A DNA stretch of 48,776 nucleotides from assembly GCF_002154505.1 (NCBI RefSeq), contig NZ_MUBM01000073.1, forward strand, positions 1 to 48,776, in the 5' to 3' direction. A program made the translations under genes and the position numbers. Positions within the stretch are counted from its first letter, which is position 1. Each line of letters starts with the position of its first letter. Positions 42,407 through 48,776 of the stretch are shown here, piece by piece. Below the pieces are notes generated by a model, which had not been told where the DNA came from, searched no databases, and was given only the letters and a program-made list of their open reading frames with translations. This stretch comes from Streptomyces carpinensis (GTDB taxonomy: Bacteria; Actinomycetota; Actinomycetes; Streptomycetales; Streptomycetaceae).

Positions 42407-42678
42407 TACTGGGCGCTGCCTACTTGCGGACGAACCTGACGCTATGTCAGCTGACGGCTACCCGTCCTATCCGCCCACGGCTTCAAGGACCAGGGAGAAC
42501 CCGACCACCGCGCCGGGACTTTGCCATGCCCAAGAGACAGAAGGCGCCTCGAACGTCCAGCAGTTGATGATCAGAGACGTGTCGTCATCGCAACCGAAAC
42601 AGCGAGTGCCAGGACGTTGGGGGCATGGCTGAGCCCCTCGCCGCGCTCTCAGGCGGGAGGGGCTCGGGCGGTGCTCGG

Positions 42679-44187
42679 TCAGTGGGACGCGGGCGGGATG
42701 CTCTGGTCGTACTGGAAGACGTTCCGGGGGTCGTACTTCACCTTGATCTTTCGCAGTCGGTCGAAGTTGGACGCCCAGTAGGCGGTTTCCCAGTCCTGCA
42801 TGCCGATGTTCGGCACGTTGACGTAGGCGCCGTGCACGTAGGGGCGCAGTGCCTGGCTGAATTCGGCGATCCAGGCCTGGGCCTTCGGGGTGAGCGGGTC
42901 GCAGACGCCCGGCTGGTCACTGCGCTTGCCCCAGCCGGCGCCGGGCTCGGCGTAGAAGAGCGCGTCGCGATGCGGGAACGCCGTGCCGCCGCGGGGGGTC
43001 TTCCTGAGCGCGCCCCCGAACGCCTGGACGAAGTAGTTGCTGTCGTCCGTGGGGGCTTCCCCCATGAACGAGGCGATCACGTCGATCGCCTTGGTCGGGA
43101 ACGGCTTCTTGGTGAACTGCGAGTAGAACTTCCAGTTCGCGGGTTCGACCGCGATCGGGGTCTGGAATTTCGAGTACACGTCGCCCCAGTTTCCTACCCG
43201 CGTCGTCACCTTGGGGCTGTCGATCGACAGGAGCGGGGCCAGCAGCTTCTTCGCCTCCGCGGGTGTTCCTTCCGCGAGCACCGCGAACAGCAGGATCTGG
43301 TTCGGGTGTACTTCGAGCTGGGTGCCGAGGCGGTTGTCGGTGAACGGCGCCGTGCGCTGGTAAGCCTTGAAGATCCTGTGCAGGTCGCCGATTCCGTCCC
43401 ACGTGGCTGTCAGATACGTGACGCTCTTGAGCGGGGCCAGCTTGTAGGTGAGCGAGGTGACGATTCCGAAGTTGCCGTTGCCCGCTCCGCGCAGCGCCCA
43501 GAGCAGGTCCGCGTTGTGGTTCAGATCGACCTTGATCACCTTGGCGCACTCGCCGTCCTCCGCGACGACGATCTCGGCGCCGATCAAGCTGTCGCAGGCC
43601 ATGCCGAGCCAGCGGGTGAGGAAGCCGAAGCCGCCGCCGAGCGTCGCGCCGGCCAGGCCCACGCTGCCTTCGGTACCGGTCGTCACCGCGAAGTTCTGCC
43701 TCGCGAGCGTGGTCACCGCTTCCAGCTGGTTGAGTCCGGAGCCGACCGTCGCGACACGGGCGGCGGCGTCGATGTGGACCGACTTCAGCTCGCTGATGTC
43801 GATCACGAGGCCGTTGTCGACGTTCGACCAGCCCTCAAGGCTGTGGCGGCCACTCCGGACTCGCAGCGCGACGTCGTTCTGCCGCGCCCACGTCAGGGCG
43901 TTGACCACGTCCTGGGTGTTCTGGGCGAAGACGATGACCAGCGGATAGTGGGAGAAGAGCTGGTCCCAGCCGAGGCGCGCGTCCGTGTACCCGGAGTCCT
44001 CGGGACGGACGATGCGGCCGGTCAGCTTCGCCGGCGCACACTGCGCCCCGTACCCCTCGCTCACGGAGGTCTCGGTGACGGCGCTCGCACCGGGGGCCGC
44101 GGCGGCCGCGACGGCCGGCACGACGACCGCACCGGCACCTGCGGCTGCCGTCGCCTTGAGCACTTTGCGACGGGGGAAGTCGTTCAT
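42679..44187 (-). CDS. Tat-exported FAD-linked oxidase, BBE family
   Basis: The 502-residue product begins MNDFPRRKVLKATAAAGAGA, a twin-arginine signal. The FAD_binding_4 domain follows (PLVIVFAQNTQDVVNALTWA) with RSGRHSLEGWS, in which His 115 is the usual covalent FAD ligand. The second ligand Cys of berberine-bridge enzymes is replaced in GTEGSVGLAGATLGGGFG, so the flavin should be mono-covalent. The BBE C-terminus is YWASNFDRLRKIKVKYDPRN. These enzymes oxidise alcohols, sugars or aromatics with O2, releasing H2O2. ATG 44187 has GAGAGGAC upstream. It lies 821 bp from the divergent haloperoxidase gene. Confidence 0.92.
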   Translation of the reverse strand: MNDFPRRKVLKATAAAGAGAVVVPAVAAAAAPGASAVTETSVSEGYGAQCAPAKLTGRIVRPEDSGYTDARLGWDQLFSHYPLVIVFAQNTQDVVNALTWARQNDVALRVRSGRHSLEGWSNVDNGLVIDISELKSVHIDAAARVATVGSGLNQLEAVTTLARQNFAVTTGTEGSVGLAGATLGGGFGFLTRWLGMACDSLIGAEIVVAEDGECAKVIKVDLNHNADLLWALRGAGNGNFGIVTSLTYKLAPLKSVTYLTATWDGIGDLHRIFKAYQRTAPFTDNRLGTQLEVHPNQILLFAVLAEGTPAEAKKLLAPLLSIDSPKVTTRVGNWGDVYSKFQTPIAVEPANWKFYSQFTKKPFPTKAIDVIASFMGEAPTDDSNYFVQAFGGALRKTPRGGTAFPHRDALFYAEPGAGWGKRSDQPGVCDPLTPKAQAWIAEFSQALRPYVHGAYVNVPNIGMQDWETAYWASNFDRLRKIKVKYDPRNVFQYDQSIPPASH

Positions 44188-45008
44188 GGTCCGTGTCCTC
44201 TCGACTACCAGCGGCGCGAAGCTGTCCTTTATGGACCATTTATGCGAAGCGGACGTTAGCAAGTGCGACTACCGTGGATTGTTTCGACACGCTCGCAACC
44301 GCCGCCAAGGCACCCGACGCCGTAACTCCTCGCCTCGCATGTCGACCTCGCCCGGCCGAACTCCGTCAGCACAGCGACAAACCGGGCGGCGCTTTGTGGC
44401 GCACGTGGAGACCTGATGGGTCATCAGTGGACGGTGCTGAGTAGCTGTTGCCAAGGAGCCAAAAAGTCCGGTCGGCCGCCGATATGGACCAGGAGGCAGG
44501 TGGCCGAGGCCATACGCTTCCCGGCGGCATCATCAGGTCCGACGACGGAGACGCCACGCCGGGGGTGCTCGCCTGCGAGACGGTCGGAGAGATCCGCCTC
44601 GACCGCGAGGTCGGGCGGCTGCTCGCGGTGGACGAGGTGCACGGCGCTGGGCGACCGCCGCTGGTGGCGTACCCGTACAACGGCGGCGTCGTTGGCGACA
44701 GCGACGTCGCGGCGACCCACCTGTTGGAGAACGGCCACAGGCCAGGCTGGCTTGCCGGGCGAGCATGCTCTCTCGGCGGGTCAGTGTCAGACAGCCACCT
44801 CTCGGTGGATCCGGAAGTCGCTCACACGAGTGAGACCTTCACGCCTGGGCGATCCAAGTTCGGCTTGGCTGTAATCACGACCGGATGGGCGTTTCGGCGT
44901 AAACCCTGAAGTCACATAAGACACACGACATATCGGCGTGGTTGATCATCATTTGCGCATATCGACCTTACTCTTCCGCTGTCGATCAGCGACGTCGAAG
45001 GGAATGCC
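44188..45008. other. 821-bp divergent gap with doubtful coding debris
   Basis: A plus-strand frame (44448-44909) contains DVAATHLLENGHR, faintly like the LacI-family string (A..HLLELGHR), so a decayed LacI gene is possible, but the rest does not match. No intact gene is supported. GAAGGGA before 45009 serves the haloperoxidase. Confidence 0.3.
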
Positions 45009-46487
45009 ATGGCTCCCGAGCCCGATCCCGGCCGTCAGTCGGCCGCGAAGTCCGTGCCCCCATGCTTGAAGTCCCCTGCCGGCAGACGCCTGGGACGGCT
45101 ACGGGCCGCCGCAGTGGCCGGTGCCGTGCTCGCCGGACTGAGTCCCGTGGCGGCCGGTGCGCCACAGGCTGCCGCCGCGACGGGGCACAAGGGGGATCCT
45201 ACGCAGTACTGGAACAAGGTCCTGCTCCAGACGTTTCGCAATGCGCGGGGCTGGGACGCCTCGCCCGGCAAACTCTCCAGGGCCGGGGCGATGGTCTACG
45301 CGGCGATCTACAACGCCGAGAGCGCCTATCAGTACACCTACGGCACCTTGAAGTACCAGCCATACCTCAACCGGCCACTGAAGTACGCCCACAAACCGTC
45401 GCGGCCGCGTCCGGACGAAGAGGAGCGGCTGATCGACCGCACGGCGTACCGGATGATCTCGCAGTTGTTCCCGGGCGATCGGGCCTACATCGACGCCAAG
45501 TTCAAGGACCGGACCGGCCGCTCCCCCCACTCCTACGACCCCCTCGACCACCTGGTGGTCGACCCCGTGGTGAGGCAGATCAACAAAGCCCGGGCGGGCG
45601 ACGGTTCCAACAACCCGGACGTCTACCGCGGCGACACCACCACACCCGGAGCCTGGCGGCCGACGGGTGAACAGGACTGCAAGCAGCCGAGCGACGCGGT
45701 GACCCCGAACTGGGGCAAGGTGCGGCCGTTCGTGCTCCGTTCCGGCTCGCAGTTCCGGCCTCCCACCCTGCGCGGCTTCACTTCCTACGCCGAACTGGTG
45801 GCCAGCCCGCAGTACGCGAGCCAGCGCGACGAGGTGCGACGGGTCGGTGCCGTCGACTCCACCGAGCGCACCCACGAGCAGACCGTCATCGCCTGGTTCT
45901 GGGACCATGACCTGGACGGCACCTACAAGCCCCCGGGACAGATGCTCCAGCTGACCGGGATCGTCGCCATGAAGTTCAAGCTCGACAAGTACAACACCAC
46001 TCGCCTGTTCGCGGCGTCGGCGCTGGCGCTGGCGGATGCCGGGATCGCGGCCTGGGACACCAAGTACGACAGCCCGATCAAGCTGTGGCGCCCGGTGTCC
46101 GCGATCCAGGCGACGGGCGGCGCGAACGCGACCTGGGAGCCTCTCAACGCGGACCGCTCGGGAGCACCGTTCACCCCGTGCTTCCCCGCCTGGACCTCCG
46201 GGCACGCCAACTTCACGGCTGCGTGGGCAGGCGCGATGAAGCACTTCTTCGGGCGTGACAACGTCTCGTTCGTCGCGCACTCCGAGGACCCGCACACCAT
46301 CGTGGCCAACCGCACGATGCACAGCTTCAGCCAGGTCGCCTACGAGGGTGAGTTCAGTCGTCTCTGGCTGGGTATGCACTACCGCTGGGACGCCGAGGAC
46401 GGGAACGCGATCGGTACCCACGTTGCCGACTACGTGTCCGCCAACGCGCTGCTGCCGACACGACCGTGCGGTCCGCATCAGCACTGA
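45009..46487 (+). CDS. exported vanadium-dependent haloperoxidase (PAP2 fold)
   Basis: The 492-residue protein has a signal-like N-terminus (GRRLGRLRAAAVAGAVLAGL, cut site after AAA), with an RR pair that fits the Tat route. The vanadate site is recognisable: KLWRPVSAI (Arg contact), PAWTSGHANF (in place of PSGH, about residue 399) and SRLWLGMHYRWD (catalytic His about 456), exactly SRxxxGxHxxxD. Such enzymes use H2O2 to oxidise halides to hypohalous acid; some PAP2 relatives are phosphatases. The spacing of the first Lys before RP is longer than in fungal enzymes. ATG 45009 has GAAGGGA. It is flanked by two exported FAD oxidases able to supply H2O2. Confidence 0.88.
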   Translation: MAPEPDPGRQSAAKSVPPCLKSPAGRRLGRLRAAAVAGAVLAGLSPVAAGAPQAAAATGHKGDPTQYWNKVLLQTFRNARGWDASPGKLSRAGAMVYAAIYNAESAYQYTYGTLKYQPYLNRPLKYAHKPSRPRPDEEERLIDRTAYRMISQLFPGDRAYIDAKFKDRTGRSPHSYDPLDHLVVDPVVRQINKARAGDGSNNPDVYRGDTTTPGAWRPTGEQDCKQPSDAVTPNWGKVRPFVLRSGSQFRPPTLRGFTSYAELVASPQYASQRDEVRRVGAVDSTERTHEQTVIAWFWDHDLDGTYKPPGQMLQLTGIVAMKFKLDKYNTTRLFAASALALADAGIAAWDTKYDSPIKLWRPVSAIQATGGANATWEPLNADRSGAPFTPCFPAWTSGHANFTAAWAGAMKHFFGRDNVSFVAHSEDPHTIVANRTMHSFSQVAYEGEFSRLWLGMHYRWDAEDGNAIGTHVADYVSANALLPTRPCGPHQH

Positions 46488-46847
46488 AACGACACCCGTG
46501 GCCCACGCCTACGCAGGGCTGCCAGGCCTGGCCGTGGCCCCTGCCCGCAGCCGGATCGATGGGCGCCCCAGCCTCGCCACCGAGGAACTCATCGGGACCG
46601 CCTGCGACTTGTTGTCCCAACCGACGGACAGGGGTAGACCATACCGCTCTCCGACCAAGTGGATGTTCGGCCTTGATGGGCGAACAACGGTCCTGGGCAT
46701 GCGCTGTTTGGCGGTGCGTCTCTCGTCCTTTCGATGGGTGGGTCTGGCGGGTGGGCAGTCGGCGGGGATGGCACCGGTCGACGATCAACGAACTGACCGA
46801 TGGGATCGCAGGAGGAGCCTGCGACCGCTGCGTGAGAGTAGGTCATT
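46488..46847. other. 360-bp gap, no supported gene
   Basis: No recognisable frame. TAGGTC 5 bp before GTG 46848 is the probable ribosome site of the next gene. Confidence 0.4.
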
Positions 46848-48440
46848 GTGATCGACAGGCGGAACGTGCTGCGGGCAGGCGTGCTGAGCAGCGTTGGTGG
46901 GGCGCTGGGGCTGCAGGCACCGGAGAGCGCGGCTGCGGCAGCCGGGACAGCAGGGCGAGTTGACGCTCGGGACTGGAAGCGGTTGGCTGATGCGCTGTCC
47001 CCCGGGGCTACCCTCTACCGGCCGGGTGGCTCCGTATACCCGGCTCTGGCCTTGCCGTTCAACCACAGGTACGCCGGAATCCGGCCTGCCGGCATCGTCG
47101 CCTGCGCAACTACCGAGGACGTGTCTCAAGCCATCCGCTGGGCTCGCTCGGTAGGGCTGCCCGCCGTACCGCGCTCCGGGCTGGGACACAACTACGCCGG
47201 GTATTCGACCACCACGGGCCTGCTGCTGAACATGGCCCGCATGAAGAGCATCGTTTCCACCCCGGCGCCAGGCGGTGCCCACCCTCGGGACTACGGGCCG
47301 ATGAAGGTCGTGCACAACGCCGGTACCGTCACCGTAGGGGCCGGGGTCACCAATGGCGACCTGCATCCGCTGTTGGAGGACCACGGCATGTTCGTGCCGA
47401 CCGGTCGTTGCCCCAGTGTCGGGGTCGCAGGGCTGGTGCTTGGCGGCGGTATCGGCTTCAGCGACAAGATGTTCGGCCTGACCTGCGACCGGCTCGTCGC
47501 CACGACCGTCGTGCTTGCCGACGGACGCGCGGTCAAGGCCAGCAAGGACAAGCACCCCGACTTGTTCTGGGCCTGCCGCGGCGGAGCCGGCAACAACTTC
47601 GGTGTCAACACCTCGTTCACCTTCCAGTACGAGCAGTTCGAGGGCACCGTGGGTTTCTACCAGCTCCGCTGGAGCCTGGACTCCGTACTGCCGGTGATCG
47701 CCGCCGCGCAGCACATCGCCCAGGAGACCGTGGGCGACAGGCGGTTCCATCTGCGTCTGGGTATCGGGACCAGCGGGATGACCAGGACACAGATCCATGC
47801 GAATGCCAACGTCAACGCCATCGGTCAGTACTACGGCACTGTCCAGGAGCTGCGTGCCATCCTCGACCCGCTCCTCAAGATCGGCACGGCCGAGGAACGC
47901 GCCCGCAACAGCGCGTCCGTTCGTCAGGTCACGCCCGGTGAGGCGAGCGTACTGCTGAGCGCCACCACACCAATCGACCGCTTCGCCACCAAATCGGCGA
48001 TCCTGAACTCCCGCAATCTCCTGACCGATCAGCAGGTCAGCGCGGCAGCCCAGCGCCTGCTGGACTGGCCCGGCAGCAGCAACGAGGACGGAGCCGGGTT
48101 CGCCATGTTCGCCCTCGGCGGCGAGATCAACCGGGTACCGCCGAACGCGACCGCGTTCGTACACCGAAACGACCTCTTCGTCTTCGCCGCGGAGACCTCG
48201 TGGGCAGACTACGACCGCCCCAGCGTCGCCGAAGCCAACCTCCACTGGCTCAAGCAGTTCTACGCCGACATCTTCCGCGACAAGTGGCCCGAGCACGCGT
48301 ACCAGAACTTCCCCGACCCGACACTGAAGAACTGGCGGCAGGCCTACTACGGCACGAACTACCCCCGTCTGGTCGACGTGAAGCGGAAATACGACCCGAC
48401 CGGCTTCTTCGACTACCCGCAAGCGATCGGCACGCGTTGA
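46848..48440 (+). CDS. Tat-exported FAD-linked oxidase, BBE family, bicovalent type
   Basis: A 530-residue oxidase with an N-terminal Tat-like signal (MIDRRNVLRAGVLSSVGGAL). The FAD-binding domain has RSGLGHNYAGYS (His 114) and PTGRCPSVGVAGLVLGGGIG (Cys 188), the His/Cys pair that ties FAD at two points in BBE-like enzymes. The C-terminal BBE motif is WRQAYYGTNYPRLVDVKRKY, then DPTGFFDYPQ. It is expected to oxidise an alcohol or sugar extracellularly and produce H2O2. GTG 46848 gives a normal Tat N-region. It is on the same strand as the haloperoxidase, 360 bp downstream, and is not a close copy of the oxidase at 42679-44187. Confidence 0.92.
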   Translation: MIDRRNVLRAGVLSSVGGALGLQAPESAAAAAGTAGRVDARDWKRLADALSPGATLYRPGGSVYPALALPFNHRYAGIRPAGIVACATTEDVSQAIRWARSVGLPAVPRSGLGHNYAGYSTTTGLLLNMARMKSIVSTPAPGGAHPRDYGPMKVVHNAGTVTVGAGVTNGDLHPLLEDHGMFVPTGRCPSVGVAGLVLGGGIGFSDKMFGLTCDRLVATTVVLADGRAVKASKDKHPDLFWACRGGAGNNFGVNTSFTFQYEQFEGTVGFYQLRWSLDSVLPVIAAAQHIAQETVGDRRFHLRLGIGTSGMTRTQIHANANVNAIGQYYGTVQELRAILDPLLKIGTAEERARNSASVRQVTPGEASVLLSATTPIDRFATKSAILNSRNLLTDQQVSAAAQRLLDWPGSSNEDGAGFAMFALGGEINRVPPNATAFVHRNDLFVFAAETSWADYDRPSVAEANLHWLKQFYADIFRDKWPEHAYQNFPDPTLKNWRQAYYGTNYPRLVDVKRKYDPTGFFDYPQAIGTR

Positions 48441-48776
48441 GTCCAAACCGCCAAGTTCCCTATCGATGAGTGCCTGATGAGACGGAGTCCGTTGTGTTCG
48501 GCCTTGTCGAGGCTGCTCGGCAGACTCCAAAGTCGCAGTGAGCGAGGTGTTCGGGCCGGTGGCCTCCACGTCCACCGCGTGGCGACTGCTCGCCGACGCC
48601 GACGAGAGGGTGCTGGCCCAGCTGCGATCGGCACCTTCTCGTGCTCGGGAGACACGGTCAGTGATCGCGTAGCGGTCCTGTACGAACATGTCACGTGCCC
48701 TGCACGGACGAGGGTTCCCCAAGCGCAGGGTTACTTGCTCCCTGGGTCTGAGCCGGCACTCCGGGGCCGGCCCCGG
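48441..48776. other. window end: IS1380 scar and GC-rich tail
   Basis: Besides the transposase fragment (48538-48672) no gene is seen. The final bases hold a GGGGCCGGCCCC palindrome at the window edge. Confidence 0.4.
48538..48672 (+). mobile_element. IS1380-family transposase fragment
   Basis: The frame VSEVFGPVASTSTAWRLLAD, then ADERVLAQLRSAPSRARE ends at TAG 48670-48672. It matches a segment in the N-terminal third of IS1380 transposases (FG.VAS.PTAWR.L). Both ends are missing. Confidence 0.7.

Noticed and set aside
42625..44259. 544-codon plus-strand frame opposite the BBE oxidase gene
   Set aside because: It is a GC-bias shadow of the minus-strand gene, which has a Tat signal, FAD motifs and a ribosome site.
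44448..44909. 153-codon ORF as a real gene
   Set aside because: Only one short string resembles LacI proteins, composition is ambiguous in all frames, and no ribosome site is visible.
45099..46484. 461-codon minus-strand frame opposite the haloperoxidase
   Set aside because: Val/Gly/Arg-rich antisense shadow with no domain; the plus-strand gene has the vanadate motif.
46785..48722. 645-codon minus-strand frame opposite the second BBE oxidase
   Set aside because: No domain is recognisable; the plus strand encodes a complete FAD oxidase.
1..48776. tRNA, rRNA or CRISPR features
   Set aside because: I found no tRNA-like cloverleaf with a GTTCGA-type arm, no rRNA strings and no regularly spaced direct repeats.

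Overview
The window looks like a piece of a Streptomyces (or close actinomycete) chromosome, probably from an accessory arm. It is GC-rich throughout and carries GTG/TTG starts with AGGAGG-type ribosome sites. It holds families typical of the genus: a SARP/NB-ARC regulator, a SpoIIE-type phosphatase, DUF5709, DUF6207 and DUF6510 proteins, ECF sigma factors, many TetR regulators and Tat-exported oxidases. I saw no tRNA, rRNA, CRISPR array or phage module. About a third of the window is decayed: fragments of at least six transposase families (IS5, IS30, IS256, IS481, IS701, IS1380) and a dozen frameshifted or truncated genes lie between intact ones.

Layout. 1-2.4 kb: HPP membrane protein starting inside a 34-bp perfect inverted repeat, IS5 scar, OsmC-like protein, GNAT scar, and a DUF427 gene broken by one amber codon. 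2.5-8.9 kb: an in-frame fusion of half a short-chain dehydrogenase to a MocR-type PLP regulator, divergent from two tandem near-identical quinone-oxidoreductase-like genes, then an IS30/IS256 scar and an MFS exporter. 9.1-19.6 kb: SpoIIE phosphatase, MsrA, a TetR regulator, a SARP-type regulator, thioredoxin, acetyltransferases, DUF5709 and several relics. 19.7-24.1 kb: a TetR regulator and a stand-alone ketoacyl synthase diverging around two perfect 15-bp operators, a decayed IS481, a dead and a live ECF sigma factor. 24.3-26.0 kb: a three-gene operon of sulfite-oxidase-like molybdoenzyme, flavin reductase and zinc-ribbon protein. 26.0-32.0 kb: a second TetR paralogue, carboxymuconolactone-decarboxylase-like protein, PEP-mutase/isocitrate-lyase family enzyme, nitroreductase, YjbR proteins and another NADP oxidoreductase.

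32.2-41.7 kb is a coherent uptake and hydrolysis region: a secernin-like C69 hydrolase; an unusual cytoplasmic protein joining an AbrB DNA-binding domain to an NMT1/NrtA-type ligand-binding domain; an NCS1 permease; then a two-domain Lrp regulator divergent from a second NCS1 permease that overlaps an amidohydrolase gene by 4 bp. The C69 gene and the AbrB fusion gene share an identical 14-bp motif upstream.

42.7-48.4 kb holds two Tat-exported BBE-type FAD oxidases flanking an exported vanadium haloperoxidase, a possible extracellular peroxide-making and peroxide-using set. The most interesting signals are this set, the AbrB/ligand-domain fusion with its shared motif, and a GGAC-N6-GTCC operator found near two paralogous TetR genes and the SARP gene.
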